A stretch of 20,988 nucleotides of DNA, from contig DIFZ01000028.1 of the NCBI GenBank assembly GCA_002419385.1, positions 1 to 20,988 of the forward strand, given 5' to 3'. Below are positions 7,864-14,788 of this stretch, one piece after another (the stretch's first letter is position 1; the number at the start of each line of letters is the position of its first letter). The DNA comes from Geobacter sp. UBA5735 (lineage in GTDB: Bacteria > Desulfobacterota > Desulfuromonadia > Geobacterales > Geobacteraceae). A model generated the notes under the pieces. That model worked only from the letters and a program-made list of their open reading frames with translations. It was not told the origin of the DNA and did no database searches. The translations under genes were made by a program, and so were the position numbers.

Positions 7864-8565
7864 CTATTTTTTCACGATCAAGAGCGACAAGTAGTCCAGT
7901 TTCTTCCCCACTAGCGATGCAAGGTCGAAGGTAACCGATTCCTCCGCGGTTCCGGCCCGGCTGACAAAGGCTCCCTTCCGGTCGAGTCCCAGTTCTTTCA
8001 GCAGTGCGTATACCCGGTCGAAAACCCGGTTTACCTTCATGAGGACCACCGTATCGAAATCCAGCAGGGTTCGACGGAGTTTTTCGTCCTCGAAGGTGGC
8101 GGGGAGGATGGCTACCCGCTCAGAGGCGGCCGCAAGGGGGATGCCTGCCGCGACGGCCGCCGTGGTGACACTGGATACTCCTGGAACAACTTCGACCGGT
8201 ATGTCGGGATAGCGTTCCCGAAGAATCCGGTAGAGGTACAGGAAGGTGGAGTAGAGAAACGGGTCGCCGATGGTTATGAAAGCCACATCGCGTCCCTCAA
8301 GGACATGTGATACCACCGTTTCAGCCGCTTCTTCCCAGAAGGCATCCAGGCCATCCTGGTCCTTGCGCATGGGGAAAACCCGGATGATGATCTCCTGGCG
8401 GGACCGGTCCAGCAGTGATTCCACGATGGAGAGGGCATGGCTTGAATCGCCTGCGCTCGCTGCCGGGGCGCAGACGACCGGTGCCTGGCGCAGGATACGT
8501 TCGGCCTTGCGGGTCAGGAGTTCCGGGTCGCCCGGCCCCACGCCGACGGCATAGATGCGGGCCAC
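7864..8565 (-). CDS. cbiL: Cobalt-precorrin-2 C20-methyltransferase CbiL/CobI
   Basis: CbiL performs the first methylation after cobalt insertion, on C20 of cobalt-factor II or precorrin-2. The 233 residues include IYAVGVGPGDPELLTRKAE at 4-22, then FPMRKDQDG, FITIGDPFLYSTFLYLYR and VVPGVSSVTTAAVAAGIPL, all standard for CobI/CbiL. The start is GTG at 8563-8565. It shares its G with the TAG stop of the upstream gene (TAGTG), and GGGGAGGAAT gives a ribosome site a few bases ahead, so translation is probably coupled. The product acts between CbiX and the CbiH domain encoded in the same block. Confidence 0.95.
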   Translation of the reverse strand: MARIYAVGVGPGDPELLTRKAERILRQAPVVCAPAASAGDSSHALSIVESLLDRSRQEIIIRVFPMRKDQDGLDAFWEEAAETVVSHVLEGRDVAFITIGDPFLYSTFLYLYRILRERYPDIPVEVVPGVSSVTTAAVAAGIPLAAASERVAILPATFEDEKLRRTLLDFDTVVLMKVNRVFDRVYALLKELGLDRKGAFVSRAGTAEESVTFDLASLVGKKLDYLSLLIVKK

Positions 8566-9782
8566 TATTCCTCCCCCTGCCTGGCGGAGATGATGTAAAC
8601 CGGGTTGTGCGCCTCGAACATCTTGTATTCGGTGAGGCCGATGGTCTTGGAAACGTTGACGCAGGTCACTTCCACCGTGTAGCCATGATCCTCCAGGAAT
8701 TCCACTGCTTTCGTCAGAGTGTCCAGGGTCACGGCATTGAGCACGATCATGCCGTCCGGCTTCAGACGCCGGTCGACGGCATCGATGATGTCTTCCAGCA
8801 TGCCCCCCGATCCGCCGATGAAAACCCGGTCCGGGTTGGGCAGTTCGTCCAGGCCCTCGGGAGCCATCGCTTCCACCAGCATGACGTTCTTGGCGGCGAA
8901 TTTTTTAAGGTTTTCGCGTATGAAGGCGAGGTACTGGGAATTTTTTTCCAGTGCGTAGACCTTGCCGTTGGGCATCAGGTTGCCTGCCTCTATGGAAACG
9001 GAGCCGCTGCCGGCGCCCACGTCCCACAGGACCAGGTCGTTCTGCAGCTGGAGCTTGGCCAGGGTTACCGCCCGGATCTCCTGCTTGGTGATCAGCTTCT
9101 TGGCGGTTGCATATTCGTCATCTGCGATGCCGATGATGGGAAAGTTTTCCAGATTGGGTTCCCAGGATTTGATGAGGATCAGGATGTTGAGGGCCGAAGA
9201 CTCCATTTCGGCCAAACCCCTCACATCGGTGCGCGTGAATTTTTCCGTGGGAAGGCCCAGGTCTTCGCAGAGATACACCTCGTAGCCCTCGGCACCCCGC
9301 GCGATGAGCTCCCGGGCGATGGCTGCCGGATTGTTGACCGCATCGGTCAGCACGGCCGCCTTGTCGGCGGCGATGATCCGGTCGATGGCGCTTTTGAGAC
9401 CGCGGCCGTGAACGGACAGGAAGATGGCATCGTCCCACGGTTCCCTGATCCTGGCAAAGGCATACTGGACGCTGGTGACGTTGGGAAATATCTCGATCCG
9501 CTCCTTGGGCAGATTCCTCAGCAGGAACCGGGCAATGCCGAAAAAGTTGGGGTCTCCGGAGCTGAGTACCACAACCCGCTGATCCGTATCCTTGAGGAAC
9601 TCCAGCATGATGGAGAGGTCGCCGTAGGTCTGCTTTTTCCCCGCGAAATCCGGGAAAATGTCCAGGTGTCGCTGGTGGCCGATGAGGAGGTCGGCCGAAT
9701 TGATTACTTCCAGTGCCTTGGCGCCGAACCCTTCCCATCCTTCGATCCCTGCGCCCACCAGATAGATTTTTTGCTGCGACAT
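8565..9782 (-). CDS. cobL: Precorrin-6Y C5,15-methyltransferase (decarboxylating), fused CbiE-CbiT (CobL)
   Basis: Two enzymes are joined in 405 residues. The N-terminal half (about 1-205) is CbiE, the C5 methyltransferase: IYLVGAGIEGWEGFG, then LSSGDPNFFGIARFL, FPNVTSVQYAFARI and LSVHGRG. The C-terminal half (about 215-405) is CbiT, a Rossmann-fold enzyme that methylates C15 and decarboxylates the C12 acetate: WDVGAGSGSVSIEA, then FIGGSGGMLEDIIDAV and LNAVTLDTL. This fusion is common and is called CobL. I chose the ATG at 9780-9782 (MSQQKIYLVGAG) because GGGAGGG lies six bases ahead. A TTG eight codons upstream is less likely. Confidence 0.95.
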   Translation of the reverse strand: MSQQKIYLVGAGIEGWEGFGAKALEVINSADLLIGHQRHLDIFPDFAGKKQTYGDLSIMLEFLKDTDQRVVVLSSGDPNFFGIARFLLRNLPKERIEIFPNVTSVQYAFARIREPWDDAIFLSVHGRGLKSAIDRIIAADKAAVLTDAVNNPAAIARELIARGAEGYEVYLCEDLGLPTEKFTRTDVRGLAEMESSALNILILIKSWEPNLENFPIIGIADDEYATAKKLITKQEIRAVTLAKLQLQNDLVLWDVGAGSGSVSIEAGNLMPNGKVYALEKNSQYLAFIRENLKKFAAKNVMLVEAMAPEGLDELPNPDRVFIGGSGGMLEDIIDAVDRRLKPDGMIVLNAVTLDTLTKAVEFLEDHGYTVEVTCVNVSKTIGLTEYKMFEAHNPVYIISARQGEE

Positions 9783-9858
9783 GGTTGCCCTCCCATTCAA
9801 TGTCAATGGCTAACGTGCTGCGAAAGCTGCTCTCGTGCGAAATTGATTCACCGAGATG

Positions 9859-11049
9859 TTACCCGAAATATACCACTTCTCCACCATACCCTGCCAGAAA
9901 AACCTGTACCGTTGCGCCTCGGGCAAGACCTGCGGCAAAATCCGCGGCTTTGCCGCTGACCAGCTTGACGAGCAGCTCGCCGTTTCCGCTTTTTTCCAGA
10001 ACCTCCCGTGCACTGGTGGCCTGGGCGGCGAACTGGACGAGGTGCCGGGTCCGGGGTGAACCTGTCAGCCATTCTGCCAGGGAGTGAAGATCGATGCCGG
10101 ACGACGAGACATGGGTTTGTTCATGTCCGCAGGCAATCTTCAGGAGCTTGGCGAACTGCGCGGCCAGGATCAGGTGTTTGACCCCTTTGGCGGAGCAGGC
10201 TCGCAGGGCGTGCCCCACATGGTCGCCCATCATGATGTAGGCCTCTTCGGGAAAAGGGAAGCCTGCGGCCGGCACAGGGCACAGGGCAAAGGGCACAAGG
10301 TCTTTTCCATCAGGTGAGCTCTGTTCGTTCATCACAAAAAAACGCTGTGCTGCCAGCTCGCTGGTCCGGCCGGTTGACAGTACCACCGTTTCGCTGCCGC
10401 AGGCCAGTGCCACATCGATGGCTGCATCGATGGTGTCGGTCCAGGCAGCGGCCGAGACCGGCTTCACGATACCGGTGGTGCCCAGAATGGAAAGGCCGCC
10501 GATGATGCCGAGCCGCGCGTTCAGGGTCTTTCGGGCCAGTTCCTCGCCATTGGGGATGCTGATGACGACACGGGGAAGGGATACCGGGTCCGATTCGCCG
10601 CCCGGTATCCGGCATTGCGCGAAAGCTTCCAGCACCGCAGCGGCAATCATTTTCCGGGGGACGGGGTTGATGGCCCATTCCCCCACGGGGAGCGCAAGCC
10701 CGGGCTTGGTGACCCGGCCGATGCCTGTCCCGCCTTCGATAATGACCTGTACATCGTTCCCCCCTTTCTGAAAGGGGGGTGAGGGGGGATTGAACTTCAC
10801 CGTCGCATGAATCTCTGCGCCGTTGGTCACGTCGGGGTCGTCTCCGGCGTCTTTCACTACGAAACAGGAAGCGGAAAACGGGTTGCATGCCTGCCCGTGA
10901 AGGCTGAACCGGACGCATTCGCCGCGGGGCAGGACGATTTCGACCCCGTCCACGATTCTCTGCCGGCTGAGCATGAGAGCGGCGCCTTTGGCCGCGGCGG
11001 CTGCGCAGGCACCGGTGGTGTAGCCGAATCTAAGGTTTCTTTTCCCCAT
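9859..11049 (-). CDS. cbiD: Cobalt-precorrin-5B C1-methyltransferase CbiD
   Basis: CbiD methylates C1 in the anaerobic pathway. Family signatures are clear: RFGYTTGACAAAAAKGA at 7-23, GEWAINPVPRKM at 123-134, GGLSILGTTGIVKP at 184-197, LSTGRTSE at 224-231, MMGDHVGHAL near 273-282 and HLILAAQFAKLLKIACGH near 292-309. At 396 residues it is longer than usual, explained by two in-frame inserts. NPPSPPFQKGG at 87-97 comes from a C-run/G-run hairpin module. Residues about 243-266, including LVPFALCPVPAAGF, come from a heptamer-type repeat in the short loop before EEAYIMMGD. The ATG lies inside the end of cbiC (20-bp overlap). Whether the inserts affect activity is unknown. Confidence 0.95.
   Translation of the reverse strand: MGKRNLRFGYTTGACAAAAAKGAALMLSRQRIVDGVEIVLPRGECVRFSLHGQACNPFSASCFVVKDAGDDPDVTNGAEIHATVKFNPPSPPFQKGGNDVQVIIEGGTGIGRVTKPGLALPVGEWAINPVPRKMIAAAVLEAFAQCRIPGGESDPVSLPRVVISIPNGEELARKTLNARLGIIGGLSILGTTGIVKPVSAAAWTDTIDAAIDVALACGSETVVLSTGRTSELAAQRFFVMNEQSSPDGKDLVPFALCPVPAAGFPFPEEAYIMMGDHVGHALRACSAKGVKHLILAAQFAKLLKIACGHEQTHVSSSGIDLHSLAEWLTGSPRTRHLVQFAAQATSAREVLEKSGNGELLVKLVSGKAADFAAGLARGATVQVFLAGYGGEVVYFG
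10252..10323. repeat. Heptamer-type repeat inside cbiD
   Basis: The core reads GGCACAGGGCACAGGGCAAA then GGGCACAAGG, about 7-base periodic, same vocabulary as 5066-5140. It encodes about 24 extra residues between QRFFVMNE and PEEAYIMMGD. The exact edges are estimated from where the protein leaves and rejoins the family pattern. Confidence 0.75.
10756..10796. repeat. C-run/G-run hairpin module inside cbiD
   Basis: CCCCCCTTT, loop CTG, AAAGGGGGG forms a 9-bp-arm hairpin, followed by TGAGGGGGGATT. Read on the minus strand it is AATCCCCCCTCACCCCCC plus the hairpin, the same order as at 5581 and 20828. It encodes NPPSPPFQKGGN after the HATVKF strand. Confidence 0.85.
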
Positions 11050-11686
11050 TTCCCCTGTCCGCCATCAATAGGAGGGCATTGACGACTGCCGCTGCCACAT
11101 TTGATCCGCCCTTGCGCCCCCGGTTCGTGATGAAGGGGATGCCCCGTGGTCCGGCTTCCCGGATCAGCAGTTCCTTACTTTCTTCGGCGCCGACGAATCC
11201 GACCGGAAGCCCGATCACCAGGTCGGGCCGCAACCCTTCCTCCCGCACCAGACGCAGCAGCTCGAACAGGGCGGTTGGCGCATTGCCGATGACGAAGATG
11301 CCGTTTTCCGGGGCGGCTGCTACTTTCCTCATGGCGATAATAGATCGGGTGGTGCCTGCCCGTGCAGCTTCCTCAGCCACGTCCAGATCTGCCACGCAGC
11401 AGGACAGGGGCAGGTTGAAGCCCTTCGACAGCCGTTTGTTGATGCCAGCCAGGGCCATGGTGGTGTCGGTGACGATTCCCCGTTCTCCGGCAAGGGCTGC
11501 GGTTCCCCGGGCCACTGCATCGGGCGAGAAAACCATTGCCCGTGCGTAGTCGAAATCCGCCGTGGTATGGATCGCCCGGCGGACCACCTGCCACTCGCCC
11601 GGCGACCAGGAGTGTTGCCCCATCTCCGCGTCGATGATGCGGAACGATTCCGCCTCGATTTCTTCCGGTCGTAGATGAACCGACAT
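11030..11686 (-). CDS. cbiC: Cobalt-precorrin-8 methylmutase CbiC/CobH
   Basis: CbiC moves the methyl group from C11 to C12, converting (cobalt-)precorrin-8 to cobyrinate. The protein contains IEAESFRIIDAEMG near the start, RRAIHTTADFDYA with the expected catalytic histidine, and TDTTMALAGI. Further on are GIPFITNRGRKGGSNVAAAV and ALLLMAD at the C-terminus. About 218 residues is normal. I chose the ATG at 11684-11686 (MSVHLRPEEIE). It overlaps the cbiX stop as TGATG and has GGAG just upstream. An ATG three codons earlier at 11695 is possible. Its 3' end overlaps the start of cbiD by 20 bp, which suggests tight co-expression. Confidence 0.95.
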   Translation of the reverse strand: MSVHLRPEEIEAESFRIIDAEMGQHSWSPGEWQVVRRAIHTTADFDYARAMVFSPDAVARGTAALAGERGIVTDTTMALAGINKRLSKGFNLPLSCCVADLDVAEEAARAGTTRSIIAMRKVAAAPENGIFVIGNAPTALFELLRLVREEGLRPDLVIGLPVGFVGAEESKELLIREAGPRGIPFITNRGRKGGSNVAAAVVNALLLMADRGNGEKKP

Positions 11687-12069
11687 CAGCTCCATCCCTT
11701 TTCGCTGAAGGCTTCTTCTATCCGGTCGATCACCAGTTTGGCGAGCCGCTTGTGGACTCCAAGATGCCGGCCCATGGCCATTTCAACTCCTGGGTGACGC
11801 TGCCTGGCTTCTTCCATTTCCTTGGGCAGATCTTCCTGCACGTGGGCGCCCAGGTAGAGAAAGTAGGGTACCAGCAGGATTCGCTGCGCGCCCTGTGCAA
11901 CGCATGCGTCAATCCCTTCCTGGATGGTGGGGGAGTGGTTTTCCCTGAAGGAAACCTCGACGATCTCGTAGCCGGCGAAATTCTTCACCATCCTGGCGAT
12001 CTCATTGACGGCGTCGTTTGCCTCGGCGATGCGGCTGCCGTGAGCCATGAGCAGTATTGCGGTTTTCAT
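11686..12069 (-). CDS. cbiX: Sirohydrochlorin cobaltochelatase, short form (CbiX small type)
   Basis: CbiX inserts Co2+ into sirohydrochlorin, committing it to the anaerobic cobalamin route without ATP. The 127 residues match the short CbiX type, which carries one chelatase domain and works as a homodimer. The metal-binding histidines His10 (MAHGSR) and His76 (LYLGAHVQEDLP) are visible, as are VSFRENHSPTIQEG and ILLVPYFLY. The start is the ATG at 12067-12069 with GGAG seven bases ahead; frame-open sequence extends 36 codons further but does not match the family. It is the first gene of the second block. No riboswitch and no convincing promoter were found in front of it. Confidence 0.93.
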   Translation of the reverse strand: MKTAILLMAHGSRIAEANDAVNEIARMVKNFAGYEIVEVSFRENHSPTIQEGIDACVAQGAQRILLVPYFLYLGAHVQEDLPKEMEEARQRHPGVEMAMGRHLGVHKRLAKLVIDRIEEAFSEKGWS

Positions 12070-12183
12070 GGTTTCTCCATTTTGACAAGGTGATTTCAGA
12101 CTGGGGATATTTCCTCTTCTGCTATCGTTTATATGGAAAAGGCGGTTTGTATGCAGACAATACTGATGAATTCGCAAATAGTC

Positions 12184-12260
12184 GTCACCCCGCTGAAAAA
12201 CGGGGTCCAGAGGGGTGAAGCCTTTTGAAAAGACTGGATTTCGGGTTTTGCCGGAATGAC
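12184..12260. repeat. MITE-like inverted pair upstream of cbiX
   Basis: Two 27-base half-elements face each other across a 23-base spacer. The left starts GTCACCCCG and ends CGGGGTCCAG; the right starts CTGGATTTCGGG and ends CCGGAATGAC. Inverted, they match at 17 of 27 positions, with GTCA at both outer ends and TCCAG at both inner ends. This resembles the widespread GTCATTCC...GGAATCCAG class of small dispersed elements. It lies in the 371-bp non-coding stretch 12070-12440. The rest of that stretch is AT-rich, with only a candidate plus-strand promoter near 12384. Confidence 0.65.
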
Positions 12261-12383
12261 AGGCTAAAGGTGATTCAGATTTTTTACCAGAGTATCAATA
12301 CTCATTTTTCAATAATATCTCAAACGTAACAACCGAACAAGGAATATGGTCAACATGATTATATATTAAAATTATACTATTTG

Positions 12384-12412
12384 TTGACACTAATAATAAT
12401 TCATGCTAGATG
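12384..12412 (+). promoter_or_regulatory. Candidate sigma-70-type promoter for the two plus-strand genes
   Basis: A perfect TTGACA (12384-12389) is followed after 17 bases by TAGATG (12407-12412), a poor -10 box preceded by TGC (extended -10 type). The surroundings are AT-rich, and the next ATG with a good ribosome site is 28 bases downstream. Confidence 0.35.
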
Positions 12413-12440
12413 TGGTTCAAAAAAGTCAAGAGGAGAAGCT

Positions 12441-12734
12441 ATGAGACTTTTTGAAGGATGGGCACCTCCCGGTCGTACTTGGGGACCATGGCTTGAAATT
12501 GCAAACCTTTTTGGCGGTCCTGTCTCGTACAAGGTTGATTTCGACACCATATCCAATGCTCCGTCGACGTTCGATGCAGAAATTAGGTATTGGGATGGAG
12601 CATTCCAAAGGAGTGACATCGTTGCCGGTCCAGGAAGTCATTCCTTTACGGCAGGGGTATGTGTGTGCGTGCAACGCATACGGTTTCGAAGTCATTCCAT
12701 CGGGCAAGTGATCAAAGTGATAGTGACGCCATGA
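12441..12734 (+). CDS. Hypothetical protein, 97 aa
   Basis: I do not recognise this protein. It has 97 residues, is rich in aromatic residues and glycine (FEGWAPPGRTWGPWLEI, then RYWDGAFQRSD), and has alternating polar/hydrophobic strands, suggesting a small all-beta domain. There is no signal peptide or membrane segment. The ATG at 12441 has GAGGAG five to six bases upstream. The stop overlaps the start of the lipoprotein gene (ATGA), so the pair is probably one translationally coupled unit. Both lie on the plus strand in AT-rich DNA, opposite to everything else in the window. This suggests acquisition by transfer. Function unknown. Confidence 0.65.
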   Translation: MRLFEGWAPPGRTWGPWLEIANLFGGPVSYKVDFDTISNAPSTFDAEIRYWDGAFQRSDIVAGPGSHSFTAGVCVCVQRIRFRSHSIGQVIKVIVTP

Positions 12735-13117
12735 AAAAATTTTATCGTTTTGCATTGCTCATATTTATTGTGCTTGCTATTTTTCATGCTGGATGCATCA
12801 GGCATATTCCTTTGATGACCTTTGCCTTTGAAGATGAAATAGTTGCTGTGCAAAAATCTGATATCGAACGCGTCAGCAAAACGACAGATGCCAGAGGAGG
12901 CACGGTCCTTGTTCTTGTCATGACTAAAAATGCTAAGGTACGTTTAGCTCGTGCAACGAAAAAATACGTGAAAACAAAAGTTGACATATATTTCAAAAAC
13001 GAAATTGTCTCCAATAACATTCCTGTCTTAGAAGGTATTACTATGTCGGAGATACAAATTGCCGTTGACTCTGAAGAGAAAGCGGATGAAATCGTGAATT
13101 CCTGGAAAGAAGAATAG
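12731..13117 (+). CDS. Putative lipoprotein, 128 aa, with a SecDF-P1-head-like domain
   Basis: The N-terminus MKKFYRFALLIFIVLAIFHA followed by GC is a classic lipoprotein signal peptide: basic start, hydrophobic core, lipobox AGC with Cys22 as the lipidated residue. The mature part is about 107 residues. A segment near residues 60-125 (LVLVMTKNAKVRLARATKKY, IYFKNEIVSNNIPVLEGI, then IQIAVDSEEKADEIVNSW) resembles by eye the SecD/SecDF P1 head subdomain. That domain typically reads L-x-x-x-A...T...V...dG.vvs.P...i..g...I.G......A. The resemblance is inference and needs profile comparison. It overlaps the preceding gene as ATGA and ends 14 bp before the convergent cbiO stop. Function unknown. Confidence 0.7.
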   Translation: MKKFYRFALLIFIVLAIFHAGCIRHIPLMTFAFEDEIVAVQKSDIERVSKTTDARGGTVLVLVMTKNAKVRLARATKKYVKTKVDIYFKNEIVSNNIPVLEGITMSEIQIAVDSEEKADEIVNSWKEE

Positions 13118-13131
13118 AACATAAACTCACC

Positions 13132-13986
13132 CTATACTTTAAGCCTTTCCAGTATCTCACGCCGCGCTTCCCCTATGGTCAGGGGTATGTGATCGAACGG
13201 CGCCTTGTCGTCGTGTTTAAGGCGGTAAATCAATTCGGCGATATGGGGCAGCCGCAGCTTGACGTCGGCCATTTCCGCCGGTGCGGTGAACACTTCCTCG
13301 GGCGGCCCTCCCCGGACAAGTTCTCCTTTGCTCAGGATATGGAGACGGTGCAGGAACAGCGGCACCAAGTCGACGCTGTGGGTCGCCATGACGATGGTGA
13401 CCCCGTTGTCCCGGTTCAGGCGGGTCAGAAGCTCCATCATGCGGTACTCGCCCATGGGATCCAGGCCGGCGGTCGGCTCGTCCAGGAGCAGGATCTCGTG
13501 CCCCATGGCCAGGAGGCCGGCGATGCAGACCCGTTTTTTCTGGCCGAAGCTCAGGTGGTGGATGGATTTGCCGGCGTAACCCGCCATGTCCACGCTGGAG
13601 AGGGCGTTGCGGACCCGTTCCCCGACCTCCTGTTCCCCGAAACCCATGTTGCGGGGGCCGAAGGCCACGTCTTCCGCGACGGTGTGCGCGAACAGCTGGT
13701 CGTCAGGGTTCTGGAAAACCAGGCCGACCTTGCGGTAGATGTCCCGCGGCGACAGCCTGCGGATATCATCACCATCCAGCAGGACTTGCCCGTCGTAGTC
13801 CTTGATGATTCCGTCCATCACCTTGAGCAGGGTGGTCTTGCCGGAACCGTTGGAACCCAGGATGCCGACGAACTGGCCCCGTTCCACGTCGAAGCGGATT
13901 CCGGACAGGGCAACGGTCCCGTCCGGGTAGTGAAAGGTTTCAATGGCTACTGCAAGTCGCGGAGCGTCCACAATTTCCTTCATCAT
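13132..13986 (-). CDS. cbiO: Cobalt ECF transporter ATPase CbiO
   Basis: CbiO is the ATP-binding subunit that powers the CbiMNQO cobalt importer on the cytoplasmic face. In 284 residues it shows Walker A GSNGSGKTT (44-52), the Q-loop FQNPDDQLFAHTVAEDVAFG (91-110), the signature LSFGQKKR (145-152), Walker B ILLLDEPTAGLDP (165-177) and the switch histidine in MATHSVD. LSFGQ in place of LSGGQ is usual in this subfamily. The start is one of two adjacent ATGs (13986 or 13983). It lies 36 bp after cbiQ and is the last gene of the first block. Its stop faces the convergent lipoprotein gene 14 bp away. Confidence 0.95.
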   Translation of the reverse strand: MMKEIVDAPRLAVAIETFHYPDGTVALSGIRFDVERGQFVGILGSNGSGKTTLLKVMDGIIKDYDGQVLLDGDDIRRLSPRDIYRKVGLVFQNPDDQLFAHTVAEDVAFGPRNMGFGEQEVGERVRNALSSVDMAGYAGKSIHHLSFGQKKRVCIAGLLAMGHEILLLDEPTAGLDPMGEYRMMELLTRLNRDNGVTIVMATHSVDLVPLFLHRLHILSKGELVRGGPPEEVFTAPAEMADVKLRLPHIAELIYRLKHDDKAPFDHIPLTIGEARREILERLKV

Positions 13987-14022
13987 GCCAAGATGTCCAG
14001 GTGCCTGCCGGCATCCCGCGGT

Positions 14023-14772
14023 TCAGATTTTCCAGAGCATCCCCATGCAGGTGAGGAAGGCGCAGCCTGCTGCGATTTCAACGCTCCTGAACGGCTTCTG
14101 TTTCAGCATCGGCATGGTCCCGTCATACCCCCTCTGTACCATGGCGGTGGTGATGCTCTGGCTGCTGTCGAAAGCTTTTATGACGAGGGTGCCCGTGAGG
14201 GTGCCGAAGGAACGGAGACCTTTCCGGTATCCTGAATAGCCGAGCCGGTTCTTCTGTGCGCTGTAGATCACCTTTGCGTCGTCGAAAAGGAGAAAAAGGT
14301 AGCGCCAGGCAAAGAGGGTGATGTCAATGAAACTCCGCGGAACCCGCAGCCAGGCAAGTGCGGCCATGAGATCGGTGAACGGGGTGAATATGACGAGGGC
14401 AGCCATTACCGCTACCGCTCCCGATATCCTGCTCCCGATCATCAGCCCTTCAACAAGCCCTTCCCGGTATCCGGTAATCTGCAGACCGTTAAGGTGAAAG
14501 GTGAAGAGGGGAGTTGTTCCGGTGAAGAACAGTTTGAGCAGCACTATCATGAGGATGATGAAGCACGGCTCGGCAAAGCGGAGCAGCAGTGTCTTCACGG
14601 GTACCCCGCGTATCCGGCAGACAGTGATGCAGAGTCCTGCCGTTGCCAGGGGGAACTGCCAGCCACCTGCGCTGAGCACCATGACCAGCAGGGCGAGAGC
14701 GGTCAGGAGCTTGATGCGCCCGTCGATGTGCGAGAGGAGACAGTCACCGTTATGTTTCAGGAGTTGGTGCAT
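14023..14772 (-). CDS. cbiQ: Cobalt ECF transporter transmembrane subunit CbiQ
   Basis: CbiQ is the T component that couples CbiO to the CbiM/CbiN substrate-binding module. The 249-residue protein has several hydrophobic helices. Its cytoplasmic coupling motifs are visible as LAWLRVPRSFID and MVQRGYDGT, the latter corresponding to the Ala-Arg-Gly motif of T components (here Q-R-G). I chose the ATG at 14770-14772 (MHQLLKHNGD), with AAGGA seven to eight bases upstream and 16 bp after the cbiN stop. A TTG 14 codons upstream, overlapping cbiN, is less likely. The gene order cbiM-cbiN-cbiQ-cbiO is the standard one. Confidence 0.93.
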   Translation of the reverse strand: MHQLLKHNGDCLLSHIDGRIKLLTALALLVMVLSAGGWQFPLATAGLCITVCRIRGVPVKTLLLRFAEPCFIILMIVLLKLFFTGTTPLFTFHLNGLQITGYREGLVEGLMIGSRISGAVAVMAALVIFTPFTDLMAALAWLRVPRSFIDITLFAWRYLFLLFDDAKVIYSAQKNRLGYSGYRKGLRSFGTLTGTLVIKAFDSSQSITTAMVQRGYDGTMPMLKQKPFRSVEIAAGCAFLTCMGMLWKI

Positions 14773-14788
14773 GATCGGTTCCTTGCTG

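Noticed and set aside
8415..9959. A 514-codon open frame on the plus strand, antisense to cbiL and cobL
   Set aside because: The minus strand carries unmistakable CbiL and CbiE-CbiT motifs. The plus-strand translation has no recognisable domain and is a by-product of GC-rich codon use.
12070..12200. A promoter for cbiX (TATAAA on the minus strand near 12130)
   Set aside because: No acceptable -35 box at the right spacing was seen, so it is not listed as a feature.
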